Below, one piece after another: positions 1 to 12,119 of a DNA stretch of 64,000 nt. Each line of letters opens with the position of its first letter. Positions within the stretch are counted from its first letter, which is position 1. Made by a program: the position numbers and the translations under genes. The notes under the pieces were generated by a model. That model ran no database searches. It had not been told where the DNA came from and saw nothing but the letters and a program-made list of their open reading frames with translations. Source of the DNA: Mycobacterium adipatum (lineage in GTDB: Bacteria > Actinomycetota > Actinomycetes > Mycobacteriales > Mycobacteriaceae); contig NZ_CP015596.1 of NCBI RefSeq assembly GCF_001644575.1, positions 4,836,001 to 4,900,000 on the forward strand, in the 5' to 3' direction.

Positions 1-997
1 CGCCGATCGGTAGATCCACCAGGAACGGCGACACCTCACTGATGGCCTGACCCGGTCCCGCCGAATCGATCTCGGCGTCGGGATACACCGAGTTCGGCGC
101 CATCGCGCGCACGGTCGATGTCGCGGTCACCGGCTCGCCGCGGGACAGCAACCAGTTACGCAGCGCCCCGGCCACCACCGCGAGCACCACATCGTTGACA
201 TCACATTCGTAGCGCGCCCGCAGCGCGCGGTACTCCTCGAGCGGGTGCGCGGCCACCGTGAACCGCCGGTTGCGCGAGACGGTGGTGTTCAGCGGGCTGC
301 TCGGCGCGGTGCCGCGGGCCACTGTGCGTGCGACGTCGGCGATGCGACGGCCGGCGTCCACCAGCGCACCGGCAGTGGTGGCCAGGTCTCCCACCGCCGA
401 GCGGACCGCGGCGGCCTGCGCAGTGGGCCGGGTGACCCACTCCCCCAGCGCGGCGACGAACAGCTGGGAATCGCTGGGTTCGCGGGCCGGGATCCAGATG
501 TCCTCGCCGAACTCCGGTGGCTTCTGGGTCCGGTCGGCGATGACGTGCCCGATCTCCAGCGCCGACATGCCGTTGACGAGCGCCTGATGCGATTTCGTGT
601 AGATGGCGATGCGGTTGCGGGCCAGGCCTTCGACGATGTACATCTCCCACAACGGCCGGGACTTGTCCATCGGCCGGGAGCCGATCCGGGCGATCAGGTC
701 GTGCAGCTGGGCATCGCTGCCCGGTGAGGGCAGCGCCGAGCGCCGGACGTGATAGGTGATGTCGAACTCGGTGTCGTCGATCCACACCGGCCGCGCCAAC
801 CCCAGGCTCACCTCGCGAACCTTCTGCCGGTACCGCGGGATCTGCGGCAGCCGCTGCTCGACGGTGGCCAGTACCGCCTCGTAGCTCAACCCGCCGCGCG
901 GCTTACGCACGATCGACAGCGACCCCACGTACATGGGGGTCGAACTGTTCTCCAGGCGGTAGAACGCAGAGTCGGATGCCGACAGTCTCGTCACCAT
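1..997 (-). CDS. WS/DGAT-family acyltransferase (Tgs3/Rv3234c-like), C-terminus outside window
   Basis: Only the first 332 codons are present; the family is usually about 450-480 residues, so the C-terminal part lies beyond the left edge. The N-terminus (MVTRLSASDSAFYRLENSS) and the segment RPLWEMYIVEGL are typical of wax ester synthase/diacylglycerol acyltransferases, which esterify acyl-CoA to alcohols or diacylglycerol at the membrane. The family active site HHxxxDG appears here as HQALVNG (residues 137-143): the second, catalytic His is Gln and the Asp is Asn, so classical activity is doubtful. The divergent neighbour matches the M. tuberculosis order Rv3234c/Rv3235. ATG at 995-997 is used; the next codon is GTG, an alternative start. 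Confidence 0.85.
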   Translation of the reverse strand, partial: MVTRLSASDSAFYRLENSSTPMYVGSLSIVRKPRGGLSYEAVLATVEQRLPQIPRYRQKVREVSLGLARPVWIDDTEFDITYHVRRSALPSPGSDAQLHDLIARIGSRPMDKSRPLWEMYIVEGLARNRIAIYTKSHQALVNGMSALEIGHVIADRTQKPPEFGEDIWIPAREPSDSQLFVAALGEWVTRPTAQAAAVRSAVGDLATTAGALVDAGRRIADVARTVARGTAPSSPLNTTVSRNRRFTVAAHPLEEYRALRARYECDVNDVVLAVVAGALRNWLLSRGEPVTATSTVRAMAPNSVYPDAEIDSAGPGQAISEVSPFLVDLPIG

Positions 998-1165
998 CGC
1001 GACAGCGTCCTCCCCTCACCCGGTGCTGTTTCCCCGCCACCGTATCCGCCGACGTCCACTGCGCGCATCACGGGTGCACTGCAGCACCGCCGACCCGTGC
1101 GATCATCAATATGGCTGTGCCTCTCCAGCAGCGTCCCGTCCGTTTCCGTGCCCGCTGGAGAGCCC

Positions 1166-1681
1166 GTGACCCATGTCAGACCGCACCCCGTCCACCACGT
1201 CGAAGTGCACGCCGAACCGGGTCACCCCGCGGTGACGTCACCGATCATCGACTGCGAACCACCGGTCTGCGGGGCGGGGCGCCAGGCGCCCCATCCGCCC
1301 ACCCTGCGTCCGCGGCCGGCGCGGCCGGCGCGCCCGCCCGCCGTCGCCGGTGAGCTCCCGGTGCCGGCGGCGGCGGTGACGTTCACCGACGCCACCTTGC
1401 GCCGGGTCCTGGAGGTGGTGGACCGCCGACGACCGGTCAGCCAGTTGCGCGGCTTGCTGGCACCCCCGTTGATCGACATCGCGCAGACGTTGGCACGGGT
1501 GCCGCCGGCCGGCGGCACCGCGGTGCTGCGCCGGATCCGGCTGCGCCGCGTCGGGACCGCGACCGACGACGCCGCCGAGGTGTTCGCCACCTACACGCGC
1601 GGATCCCGGGTGCGCGCCATCGCCGCCCGCGTCGAATTAGTGGCCGGACGCTGGCAGCTGGTGGCGCTACAGATCGGCTGA
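1166..1681 (+). CDS. Rv3235 family protein (DUF6459-like)
   Basis: About 171 residues. The N-terminal half is rich in Pro, Arg, Ala and His and looks disordered; from about residue 65 on there is a compact alpha/beta region (VTFTDATLRRVLEVVDRRRPVSQ, then LRRIRLRRV and VELVAGRWQLVALQIG) like the conserved actinobacterial Rv3235 domain. The molecular function is unknown to me. I chose the GTG at 1166 because GGAGAG lies just upstream; the open frame extends further left into the promoter area of the divergent acyltransferase, which is unlikely to be translated. A GTG further in (VTSPIIDCEPP) is an alternative. It converges on secA1 with only five bases between the genes. Confidence 0.7.
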   Translation: MTHVRPHPVHHVEVHAEPGHPAVTSPIIDCEPPVCGAGRQAPHPPTLRPRPARPARPPAVAGELPVPAAAVTFTDATLRRVLEVVDRRRPVSQLRGLLAPPLIDIAQTLARVPPAGGTAVLRRIRLRRVGTATDDAAEVFATYTRGSRVRAIAARVELVAGRWQLVALQIG

Positions 1682-1686
1682 CCCGG

Positions 1687-4494
<2,808 letters not shown>

Positions 4495-4637
4495 GCTAAT
4501 TCCCCTGTGGGTTGATGAACAGTGTCGGCCGACGTGTGCGACGGGGGTGCCGCGCGCCGGCCTGCCAACACTCCATCGTAGGCGACTCGCCGAAACGGCC
4601 GGCTGAAAGTCTGCTGCGGGCGCGCCCGGACATGCGA

Positions 4638-4667
4638 CGAGCCCCCGGCGTCGCAGCCGGGGGCTCG
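4638..4667 (-). terminator. intrinsic terminator-like hairpin after hpf
   Basis: Perfect 12-bp inverted repeat CGAGCCCCCGGC / GCCGGGGGCTCG with a 6-base loop, 17 bases past the hpf stop and before secA1. There is no clear U-tract, as is usual for mycobacterial terminators. Confidence 0.7.
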
Positions 4668-4683
4668 CGCGTGGGCGGCCGGC

Positions 4684-5364
4684 TCAGGCCAGCCGGATGA
4701 GTCCGTAGTCGTAGGCGTGCCGGCGGTACACCACCGACGGCCGATCGGATTCCTTGTCGTGGAAGAGGAAGAAGTCGTGCCCGACGAGTTCCATCTCGTA
4801 GAGAGCATCGTCGATGCTCATGGGGGTGGCCGCGTGCTCCTTGGTGCGCACGATGCGACCGGGTTCGTGGTTGGGCTCCACGGCGAACGGGTCGTGCGGC
4901 GTGGGTTCCTCGACTGCTGCCAGCTCCGCGGTGGCCTCGTGCACCGAGACGGGCGTCTTGTCGCCGTAATGGATCTTGCGACGATCCTTGCTGCGGCGCA
5001 GTCGTGCTTCGAGTTTGCTCGCCGCCGACTCCAGTGCCGCGTAGAAGCTGTCCGCGCACGCCTCGCCGCGCACCACCGGGCCGCGCCCGCGGGCGGTGAT
5101 CTCGACGTGCTGACAGTTCTTGCGCTGGCGCCGGTTCTTCTCGTGATCGAGTTCGACGTCGAACAGGTAGATGGTTCTGTCGAAACGCTCCAACCGGGCC
5201 AGCTTCTCGGCGACATAGATGCGGAAGTGGTCGGGAACCTCGACGTTGCGGCCCTTGACGACGACGTCGGCGTTGAGCGCCGGCGCCTCGGTCGAACGGT
5301 CGTGATCCTCGAGGACCATGGTGGAGCTATTGGTTTCCACGGAATTGGTTGACATGCTTGACAA
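4684..5364 (-). CDS. hpf: ribosome hibernation promoting factor, long form (Rv3241c-like)
   Basis: About 226 residues with the two-domain layout of long HPF. The N-terminal S30AE domain (about residues 33-130) begins VVKGRNVEVPDHFRIYVAEK and binds the 30S decoding region. The C-terminal domain, ending in MELVGHDFFLFHDKES and YDYGLIRLA, mediates 100S dimer formation in other bacteria. It inactivates and protects ribosomes in stationary phase or stress. ATG at 5364 and a second ATG three codons later (MSTNSVE) are both plausible starts. A 294-base upstream region contains a hairpin with an orphan Shine-Dalgarno sequence, described separately. It is followed by a terminator before secA1. Confidence 0.93.
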   Translation of the reverse strand: MSSMSTNSVETNSSTMVLEDHDRSTEAPALNADVVVKGRNVEVPDHFRIYVAEKLARLERFDRTIYLFDVELDHEKNRRQRKNCQHVEITARGRGPVVRGEACADSFYAALESAASKLEARLRRSKDRRKIHYGDKTPVSVHEATAELAAVEEPTPHDPFAVEPNHEPGRIVRTKEHAATPMSIDDALYEMELVGHDFFLFHDKESDRPSVVYRRHAYDYGLIRLA

Positions 5365-5658
5365 CTCGTTTCTGTCGGAAGGCGCACGTGCGTCACGTGC
5401 TGCGGATCATCACAGTCACGTCGACGGACGTTGCATGTCGCTGCGCCCGCCGGCGTCAGGTGTCGAGTAATCACCTCCTACCGCACTCGGGCAGTCCCGG
5501 TGGCCCACGGGCGCCCTTACCGGGTGCCGCCGTGTGCAACACGGGGTTGTTGGACCCGACGGTAGTCGTTGTTCACCTGACTGTGCCACCAATTTCGCAG
5601 ACCTGTTTTGAGTTCTTCATCTGGCAGCAATAGACACCCCTGCCGTCGGCGTCGCGTT
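5365..5658 (-). other. gene-free leader between comF and hpf with a hairpin carrying AGGAGG
   Basis: No convincing gene. Read in the hpf direction, AGGAGG lies at 5474-5479, about 110 bases before the hpf start, with no ATG or GTG at a normal distance. It overlaps a hairpin AGGTG-N9-CACCT (5458-5476) that would hide it. Downstream of it the leader carries repeated GTCACG-like words. This could be a regulated 5' UTR of hpf; no known riboswitch class is recognised. Confidence 0.4.
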
Positions 5659-6291
5659 TCATGCATCGGCCAGGGCCAACACCGCGTGCACCTCGGCGCC
5701 AGCGGTTTGCAGGGCGCGCACCGATTCGCAGGCGGTGGCACCGGTGGTGACGACATCGTCGACCAGCACCACCGGACCGCGGACCGGTGTGCTCAGCCGC
5801 ACCCGCCCGGCCAGATTGCGCTGCCGGTCCGCGCTGGAGAGACCGACGGAGTCCCGGGTGAAGCCGGACAGCCGCAGCGCCGCCACCACGGTGACCGCGG
5901 GCAGCTGCGCGGTCGCCGCGAGTGCCAACCGGGTCACCGGGTCACCACCGCGCCTGCGTGCGGCCATCCGTCGGGTCGGGGCGGGCACCAGGGTCAGCGG
6001 CGCATCGAGCAGTCCCCAGCCGAGCAGCCGGGCCAGGCCGGTGTACAGGGCACCGGCCAGCGGCCCGACCAGATCGGCGCGGCCGTGTTCCTTGACCGCG
6101 ACGATCGCCTGGCGCCGGGCGGCGGCGTAGCGGCCCAGCGAGAACACCGGCACCCCGGGGTTCACCCGCGGGGTGACCAGTCGCGGTTCAGCGGCACGGG
6201 CCACCAACTCCGCCGCACAGGTGGGACACCAGCGCGTCGACGGTGCGCCGCAGCCGCCGCACTCCAGCGGCAGGATGAGGTCGAGCAGCAT
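5659..6291 (-). CDS. ComF family phosphoribosyltransferase-like protein (Rv3242c-like)
   Basis: About 210 residues. The N-terminus has the ComF zinc-binding cysteines (CGGCGAP and CPTC, within the first 25 residues). The C-terminal half is a type I phosphoribosyltransferase fold, with the PRPP loop VVLVDDVVTTGAT near residues 174-186. In naturally competent bacteria ComF acts in DNA uptake; in mycobacteria its role is not established. I chose the internal ATG at 6291 (MLLDLILPLECGGCG) because this places the cysteine motif directly at the N-terminus as in homologues; the upstream extension is low-complexity. The gene diverges from the following dehydrogenase. Confidence 0.85.
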   Translation of the reverse strand: MLLDLILPLECGGCGAPSTRWCPTCAAELVARAAEPRLVTPRVNPGVPVFSLGRYAAARRQAIVAVKEHGRADLVGPLAGALYTGLARLLGWGLLDAPLTLVPAPTRRMAARRRGGDPVTRLALAATAQLPAVTVVAALRLSGFTRDSVGLSSADRQRNLAGRVRLSTPVRGPVVLVDDVVTTGATACESVRALQTAGAEVHAVLALADA

Positions 6292-6365
6292 GTCTGCAGT
6301 GTGGCGCCGGGCACCGACAGCTCCGGCTCCGACCCGCATGTGAAGGTCACCGTTGCCATTACCGT

Positions 6366-6371
6366 TAGCAT
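6366..6371 (+). promoter_or_regulatory. -10 hexamer TAGCAT, leaderless start of the SDR gene
   Basis: TAGCAT ends 6 bases before the ATG at 6378, so transcription would begin at or beside the start codon. It fits the mycobacterial TAnnnT -10 consensus. No clear -35 is seen. Confidence 0.5.
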
Positions 6372-6377
6372 TTCGGC

Positions 6378-7184
6378 ATGTTCGCGGGAAAACAGGCCAT
6401 CGTCACCGGAGCCGGGTCCGGGATAGGGGCGGCCCTGTGCCGCGCACTGGCCGGAGCCGGCGCGCAGGTGCTGTGCACCGACGTCGACGAAGCCGCGGCG
6501 CGCGCCACCGCCGAACCGCTCGGCGCCCGGTGGCTCCGGCTCGACGTCACCGACGCGACCGCCGTCGCCGACTGTGTCACCGAGGTGGTGGACCGGACCG
6601 GCCGACTCGACCTGATGTTCAACAACGCCGGCATCACCTGGGGCGGGGACACCGAACTGCTGACCCTGGATCAGTGGAACGCGATCATCGACGTCAACAT
6701 CCGCGGCGTGGTGCACGGGGTGGCCGCCGCCTACCCGGTGCTGGTCACGCAGGGCCACGGGCACATCGTGAACACCGCGTCGATGGCCGGGCTGGCCGCG
6801 GCCGGCCAGATCACCAGCTATGTGATGACCAAACACGCCGTCGTCGGGCTGTCGTTGGCGCTGCGCAGCGAGGCCGCCGGCCACGGGGTCGGGGTGCTGG
6901 CGATCTGTCCGACCGCGGTCGAGACGCCCATCCTGGACAAGGGTGCGGTCGGCGGGTTCGTCGGCCGCGACTTCTACCGGATGGGCCGGCGCAGTACGCG
7001 ATTCGCCTCCGCCGACGAACTGGCCGCCGACACGCTGCGGGCCATCGAGCGCAACAAGGCGCTACTGGTCTGGCCGCGCCGAGCCCGCATGGCCTGGCGG
7101 TTGGCCCGATACGCGCCGGGACTGCTGCAACGCATGTCGATTCGGTTCGTCGCGCAGCAGCGCGCGGCGCAGCGCCCGCGCTGA
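6378..7184 (+). CDS. short-chain dehydrogenase/reductase (SDR) family oxidoreductase
   Basis: 268 residues, a classical SDR. The cofactor-binding motif TGAGSGIG is at about residues 10-17, the structural NNAG at 87-90, the catalytic Ser in NTASMAG, and the YxxxK pair in YVMTKHA at about residues 148-152. Asp at the end of beta-2 (LCTDVDEAAA) suggests NAD(H) rather than NADP(H), by analogy with the family. The substrate cannot be predicted; the C-terminus (PRRARMAWRLARYAPGLLQR) resembles mycobacterial SDRs acting on lipids or steroids. It converges with lpqB, with one base between the stop codons. A protein of another family (Rv3243c) occupies this place in M. tuberculosis. Confidence 0.9.
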   Translation: MFAGKQAIVTGAGSGIGAALCRALAGAGAQVLCTDVDEAAARATAEPLGARWLRLDVTDATAVADCVTEVVDRTGRLDLMFNNAGITWGGDTELLTLDQWNAIIDVNIRGVVHGVAAAYPVLVTQGHGHIVNTASMAGLAAAGQITSYVMTKHAVVGLSLALRSEAAGHGVGVLAICPTAVETPILDKGAVGGFVGRDFYRMGRRSTRFASADELAADTLRAIERNKALLVWPRRARMAWRLARYAPGLLQRMSIRFVAQQRAAQRPR

Positions 7185-7185
7185 C

Positions 7186-8958
7186 TCAGCCCGGCAGCAC
7201 CGGCAGCGCGCCGGCGATCATCAACGGCCGCACCTCCGACCAGGCCAGGTCGTCGTCGGCCGCCGAACCGGACAGCTGCAACACCCCGCGCCGGTCGGCG
7301 ACGTAGACCGTCGACGGATTCGCGGCCACCACCGTGACCGGGCCGGCCAGGTTGCCGCTGGGCCCGTCGGAGTTCACGCCGTCGAGGTTGACGTAGGACA
7401 CCGGATGGGCGCCGTCGGTGCGGGTGACGACGATATCGTCGCCGGTGCGCCAGGACAGCGAGACCGCGGTCTCCCCCAGCCCGAAGCCGAGCCGGCGCGG
7501 GTAGGTCAGGGCGTACCCACCGCCGGGGGTCTGCTCCACCCCGGCCAGGATCACCCGACCGTCGATCACCATCGCCGCCCGGGTGCCGTCGCGGGAGAGC
7601 TGCAATTCGGTGATGGCGCCCGGGAACTTGGCCGCCAGCGCGGTCGAGTCCACCGGGATCCGGGCGGGTTGCCCCAAGGCGTCCTGCAGCACCCGCACCA
7701 CGTTGACACCGTCGACGACGATCCAGATGGCATCGTCGAGCGCCCAGCTGGGCCGGGTCAGGGTACGGCCGTCCAGGGCCTGGCCGGCCGCGCCCCCGAT
7801 CGGCCCGATCCACAGCGAGGAGGCCATATCCGGGGCACCCGGGCGCAGCACCATCACCGAGGCCACTTCCTGCCCGGAACGCGACAGCGCCGCGGACACC
7901 TGGTCCGGCATCTGACCGAACGGGCCGGGTACCCGGGGCGCGCGCTGACCGTCCAGCGAGACCAGGGATCCTCCCACCAGTGCGTGCAGGCCCGCCCCGG
8001 CGCCGTCGGCGGCACCCGGGTCGGTGGCGGCCACATCGGCGGTGTTCCACCCCTCGGCGAAGCGGTCGTCCAGTGCCGCACCATCCACGTTGATCACGTA
8101 GGGGCCGTTGATACCAGCCCGCGACAACGTCCAGATGATCTGCGCGGCAAGCAATTGCCGGGTATGCGGGTCGGTGGTGGACAGATTCTCCAGCTCGATG
8201 CGCGCCCCGCCGTAGCCGCGGCCCACCCCGGTCTTGCCGCCGTCGGCGCGGGTGACCGGGCCGCGCAGGCGCAGCGGCGCGGCCAGCAGATTGCGTACGG
8301 TGCGCGCCATCTCCGGCCGCGGTCCGGTGATCAGTTTGCTCAGCAGTTCGGTGGCCAGCTGGTCGGAATCGGCGACCGCGACGTAACGCGGATCCGGCAC
8401 CACGGTGTTACCGGTGGGGTCGGTGAAGTACAGGGTGTTGCGCTTGTAGGTCTGTTGAAACTGCTGCCAATCCAGGAAGACTCCGTTCGGCAGGCGGTCG
8501 ATGCGCCAGCCGCCCGGGGTCTTCACCAGCTCGATCGGGCCCGGGTCCGGCAGCGCCCCCTCGGCGGTCTCGAACACCCCGAGCTCGGAGAGCGACCCGA
8601 GGATATCGGCCTGCATGCTCACCGTGACGAGCTCGGGCCGGCGGGTCTCGGTGAACACGACGCGGTCGATGAGCAGCGCGCTGCCGGCGTCATCCCATCC
8701 GCGCGAGGCGGACTCGGTGAGGAACTGCCGGGCGGCGAGATGCCGATTGGCGGGATCGGCAGTGGCCTTGAGGAATTCCCGCAACAGCACATCGGGTTCC
8801 ATGCCCGGTGTCGGGGTGGGCAGGCTCGGCGGTGGCGGTAGGTCGACGGTCCCGATGGCCTGTGGCGCAGAGGAACTGGGCACCCCGGCACAGCCGGCCG
8901 TGGCAACGGCGAGCACGGTGGCCACGGCCAGGCAGAAGGCCTTCACGGCGGGTGTCAT
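7186..8958 (-). CDS. lpqB: lipoprotein LpqB, accessory to the MtrAB system
   Basis: 590 residues. A signal peptide ends in the lipobox ATAGC, so the mature protein is lipid-anchored at Cys 23 on the outer face of the membrane. A GerMN-like region (about residues 60-280) is followed by a beta-propeller-like C-terminal domain. In mycobacteria LpqB interacts with the sensor domain of MtrB and influences MtrA phosphorylation and cell-wall homeostasis. Its start overlaps the mtrB stop by four bases (ATGA), so the two are translationally coupled. Order mtrA-mtrB-lpqB is conserved throughout actinobacteria. Confidence 0.96.
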   Translation of the reverse strand: MTPAVKAFCLAVATVLAVATAGCAGVPSSSAPQAIGTVDLPPPPSLPTPTPGMEPDVLLREFLKATADPANRHLAARQFLTESASRGWDDAGSALLIDRVVFTETRRPELVTVSMQADILGSLSELGVFETAEGALPDPGPIELVKTPGGWRIDRLPNGVFLDWQQFQQTYKRNTLYFTDPTGNTVVPDPRYVAVADSDQLATELLSKLITGPRPEMARTVRNLLAAPLRLRGPVTRADGGKTGVGRGYGGARIELENLSTTDPHTRQLLAAQIIWTLSRAGINGPYVINVDGAALDDRFAEGWNTADVAATDPGAADGAGAGLHALVGGSLVSLDGQRAPRVPGPFGQMPDQVSAALSRSGQEVASVMVLRPGAPDMASSLWIGPIGGAAGQALDGRTLTRPSWALDDAIWIVVDGVNVVRVLQDALGQPARIPVDSTALAAKFPGAITELQLSRDGTRAAMVIDGRVILAGVEQTPGGGYALTYPRRLGFGLGETAVSLSWRTGDDIVVTRTDGAHPVSYVNLDGVNSDGPSGNLAGPVTVVAANPSTVYVADRRGVLQLSGSAADDDLAWSEVRPLMIAGALPVLPG

Positions 8959-10646
8959 ACGCCCTCCGACTCACGGTCACGCCGCATGCCCGCGGGGTCC
9001 TTGACGCGCGCCTGCGGTCCGGTGGACCCGCCGGAGAGCCCGGATGGTTTGAGCGGCAACGGACTTGTGGTGACCTTGTGGCCGCGTACCAGCGGCAGGG
9101 TCAGCCGGAAGCAGGCGCCGTTGCCGGGCTCGCCCCATGCCTCCAGGCGGCCCTGGTGCAGCCGGGCGTCCTCGATGCTGATGGCCAACCCGAGTCCGGT
9201 GCCGCCCGAACGGCGCACCCGCGACGGGTCGGACCGCCAGAACCGGCTGAACACCAGCTTTTCCTCGCCGGGGCGCAGGCCGACACCGTGATCGCGGACC
9301 GTCACCGCGACGGTGTCCTCGTCGGCGGCCATCCGGATCTCGACCGGCTTACGCTCGGCGTGGTCGATGGCGTTGGCGATGAGGTTGCGCAGGATGCGTT
9401 CCACCCGGCGCGGATCGACCTCGGCGATCACCCCGTCACCGGGCATGTCGACGTCGAGTTGCACGCCGGCGTCGGCCGCCAGGTGACCCACGTTGTCCAG
9501 CGCGCTCTGCACGGTGGAGCGCAGATCGACGGCTTCCACCGCGAGCTCGGCGACACCGGCGTCGTGCCGCGAGATCTCCAACAGATCGGCCAGCAGCGTC
9601 TCGAACCGGTCGAGTTCGTTGACCATCAGTTCGGTGGACCGGCGCAGCGCGGGATCCAGATCATCGCTGTGGTCGTGGATCAGGTCGGCCGCCATCCGCA
9701 CCGTGGTCAGCGGAGTGCGCAGCTCGTGGCTGACATCGGAGGTGAAGCGGCGCTGCAGGTTTCCGAACTCTTCGAGCTGAGTGATCTGGCGGGACAGGCT
9801 CTCGGCCATATCGTTGAACGACACCGCCAGCCGCGCCATATCGTCCTCGCCGCGCACCGGCATGCGTTCGGTGAGATGTCCCTCGGCGAAGCGTTCGGCG
9901 ATCCGGGACGCCGACCGCACGGGCAGCACGATCTGCCGGGCGACCAGCAACGCGATGGCCGCGAGCAGTCCGAGCAGCACGACGCCGCCGGTGGCCATGG
10001 TGCCGCGCACCAGCGCGATGGTGGATTCCTCGTTGTTCAGCGGGAAGATCAGGTAGAGCTCAAGATTGCTCACCGACGATGCGCTGGGGCTCCCGACGAT
10101 CAGCGCCGGCCCGGAGAACCCGTCGGTGTGCACGCCCGCGTACTGGTAGCTGACCTGCCCGGCCTGCACGAAATCGCGCAGCGCCTCGGGCACCTGCTGC
10201 ACCGGACCCGCGGCGGTGGCGGCGCGGGGACCGTCACCGGGCACCACGAGGACCGCGTCGTAGGCCCCGGCCAGGCCGGGTCCGGCATCGGCCTTGCGGT
10301 CGATGAGGGTGTTGCGGGCCAGTTGCAGGCTGCTGTCCAGCGAACGGGTCTCCTCGCCGCCGACGATGCCGCCGACGGTGTCGCGGGCGCGTTCGATCTC
10401 CTCGGTGGCTGCCCGCACCTTGACTTCCAGGATGCGGTCGGTGATCTGGCTGGTCAGCACGAAGCCGAGCACCATGATGACCGCGAGCGAGAGCCCCAGG
10501 GTCAGCGAGACCACCCGCAGCTGTAGCGACCGGCGCCAGGCATAGCTGACGGCACGGCCCACCGCACTGAGCCCGCGCAGCATCGGCGACGAGCCTCGGA
10601 AACGGCTGCGTACCCGGCGTCGTGTCCCCCAGATCACGAACGCCAC
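8955..10646 (-). CDS. mtrB: sensor histidine kinase MtrB
   Basis: 563 residues. Transmembrane helices at about 43-66 and 217-236 enclose an extracytoplasmic sensor region. A HAMP linker (about 237-290), the HisKA domain with the phosphorylated His 307 in SHELRTPL, and the HATPase domain (N box NLIANAID, G box GTGLGLAI) follow. MtrB phosphorylates MtrA and localises to septa in mycobacteria, linking cell-wall state to division and DNA replication. It starts 19 bases after mtrA and overlaps lpqB by four bases, forming one operon. Confidence 0.97.
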   Translation of the reverse strand: MAFVIWGTRRRVRSRFRGSSPMLRGLSAVGRAVSYAWRRSLQLRVVSLTLGLSLAVIMVLGFVLTSQITDRILEVKVRAATEEIERARDTVGGIVGGEETRSLDSSLQLARNTLIDRKADAGPGLAGAYDAVLVVPGDGPRAATAAGPVQQVPEALRDFVQAGQVSYQYAGVHTDGFSGPALIVGSPSASSVSNLELYLIFPLNNEESTIALVRGTMATGGVVLLGLLAAIALLVARQIVLPVRSASRIAERFAEGHLTERMPVRGEDDMARLAVSFNDMAESLSRQITQLEEFGNLQRRFTSDVSHELRTPLTTVRMAADLIHDHSDDLDPALRRSTELMVNELDRFETLLADLLEISRHDAGVAELAVEAVDLRSTVQSALDNVGHLAADAGVQLDVDMPGDGVIAEVDPRRVERILRNLIANAIDHAERKPVEIRMAADEDTVAVTVRDHGVGLRPGEEKLVFSRFWRSDPSRVRRSGGTGLGLAISIEDARLHQGRLEAWGEPGNGACFRLTLPLVRGHKVTTSPLPLKPSGLSGGSTGPQARVKDPAGMRRDRESEGV

Positions 10647-10665
10647 CCCGCCGCGGGCCCACCGA

Positions 10666-11352
10666 TCACGGAGGTCCGGCCTTGTATCCCACTCCTCGAA
10701 CGGTCAACACCACCTGCGGATTCTCCGGGTCGGTCTCGACCTTGGCCCGGAGCCGCTGGACGTGCACGTTCACCAGACGGGTGTCCGCGGGATGTCGGTA
10801 ACCCCACACCTGCTCGAGCAGCACATCACGAGTGAACACCTGGCGGGGTTTACGCGCCAGGGCCACCAGCAGGTCGAACTCCAGCGGTGTCAGCGAGATC
10901 TGCTCACCGGCGCGGGTGACCTTGTGCGCGGGCACGTCGATCTCGATGTCGTGGATGGACAGCAGCTCGGCCGGCTCGTCGTCGTTGCGCCGCAACCGGG
11001 CCCGCACCCGGGCCACCAGTTCCTTGGGCTTGAACGGCTTCATCACGTAGTCGTCGGCGCCGGACTCCAGTCCGAGCACCACGTCCACGGTGTCGGTCTT
11101 GGCGGTGAGCATCACGATCGGCACGCCGGAATCGGCGCGCAACACCCGGCACACGTCGATACCGTTCATGCCCGGCAGCATCAGGTCGAGCAGCACCAGG
11201 TCGGGGCGCAACTCCCGGACGGCGGTCAGCGCCTGGCTGCCGTCTCCGATGACAGCGGTGTCGAAACCCTCCCCACGCAGCACGATGGTGAGCATCTCAG
11301 CCAGCGAGGGATCGTCATCGACGACCAGGATCCGTTGCCTCATGGTGACCAT
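10666..11352 (-). CDS. mtrA: response regulator MtrA
   Basis: 228 residues, exactly the usual length when read from ATG at 11352 ([14 protein letters not shown]). The receiver domain has Asp 56 ([12 protein letters not shown]) as phosphorylation site, acidic residues near the N-terminus, and Lys in MKPFKP. The C-terminal OmpR/PhoB winged helix contains [12 protein letters not shown] and [21 protein letters not shown]. MtrA is essential in M. tuberculosis and controls cell-wall hydrolases and dnaA. The frame extends seven codons upstream, but homologues start at this Met. Confidence 0.97.
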   Translation of the reverse strand: MVTMRQRILVVDDDPSLAEMLTIVLRGEGFDTAVIGDGSQALTAVRELRPDLVLLDLMLPGMNGIDVCRVLRADSGVPIVMLTAKTDTVDVVLGLESGADDYVMKPFKPKELVARVRARLRRNDDEPAELLSIHDIEIDVPAHKVTRAGEQISLTPLEFDLLVALARKPRQVFTRDVLLEQVWGYRHPADTRLVNVHVQRLRAKVETDPENPQVVLTVRGVGYKAGPP

Positions 11353-11469
11353 GGTGTCACCACAAGGCGACAAAACCCGGGTGCCACACGCGGGTTTCTC
11401 ACGGTTATCCGATGATGCCGGGCGATCCGGGGCGCTGCGCTCGCAGATCCCGGCCCGGGCTCGTCACGG

Positions 11470-12093
11470 CTACAGCTGCGCGGCGAGCCGGCCCGGGTCG
11501 CAATCCGGTGCCACCACCCGCCAGGGGCCGGCCCAGTTCGCGGCGGCCAGTGCGCCGTAGGCCGCGGCGGTGCGCTGCTGCAGGCCGCGATCGCGTTCGT
11601 AGGCATCGCGGGCCCGGTCGGTCTCCTGCTGCGCCCGGCTGCGCGCGCGCCGGTCGGCAAGCTCAGGCGAAACATCGAGCAGCAGTTGGCAATCCGGCTT
11701 GGGAAGTCCGAACCGTTCGAACTCCAGCCGGTACACCCAGTCGACGACCCCGCCGTCGGTGCCCTGGTGCAGACGCGCCGCGCTGTAGGCGGCATTGGAG
11801 GCGACGTAGCGGTCCAGGATGACGACGTCGTGGCTGGCCGTCAGTTCCGCGATCTCGTCCTTGGCGCCGCGGCGGTCCAGTGCGAACAGCGTCGCCATCG
11901 CGTACACCGAGTCGGTGAGATCGCCGTGTTGGCCGTGCAGCGCCTCGGCGGCCAGGTCGGCGTGCACCGATGCGCCGTAGCGCGGGAAGGCCAGCGTGGT
12001 GACCGACTTTCCGTCCGCCTGCAGCGCCGCGCGCAGCCCCTCGGTCAGGGTGCGCTTGCCGGCACCGTCGAGGCCTTCGATCACGATGAGCAC
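11470..12093 (-). CDS. tmk: thymidylate kinase (dTMP kinase)
   Basis: 207 residues. It phosphorylates dTMP to dTDP in DNA precursor synthesis. The P-loop EGLDGAGKRT sits at residues 6-15, the DR(Y) motif is in VVILDRYVASNAAYS, and the lid region contains RARSRAQQETDRARD. The GTG start at 12093 is supported by a -10 hexamer TAGGCT six bases upstream, giving a leaderless mRNA, and by the MLIVIEG N-terminus typical of mycobacterial Tmk. It lies upstream of mtrA in the same direction with about 117 bases between. Confidence 0.95.
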   Translation of the reverse strand: MLIVIEGLDGAGKRTLTEGLRAALQADGKSVTTLAFPRYGASVHADLAAEALHGQHGDLTDSVYAMATLFALDRRGAKDEIAELTASHDVVILDRYVASNAAYSAARLHQGTDGGVVDWVYRLEFERFGLPKPDCQLLLDVSPELADRRARSRAQQETDRARDAYERDRGLQQRTAAAYGALAAANWAGPWRVVAPDCDPGRLAAQL

Positions 12094-12099
12094 GCTGCG

Positions 12100-12105
12100 A
12101 GCCTA
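12100..12105 (-). promoter_or_regulatory. -10 hexamer TAGGCT, leaderless start of tmk
   Basis: On the minus strand TAGGCT is followed after 6 bases by the GTG start at 12093. This fits a leaderless transcript. Confidence 0.5.
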
Positions 12106-12119
12106 GCGAGGCGCCCGTC

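Noticed and set aside
4818..5474. GTG-initiated frame next to AGGAGG upstream of hpf
   Set aside because: The GTG overlaps the Shine-Dalgarno sequence itself and the frame runs out of phase deep into hpf; it is unlikely to be translated.
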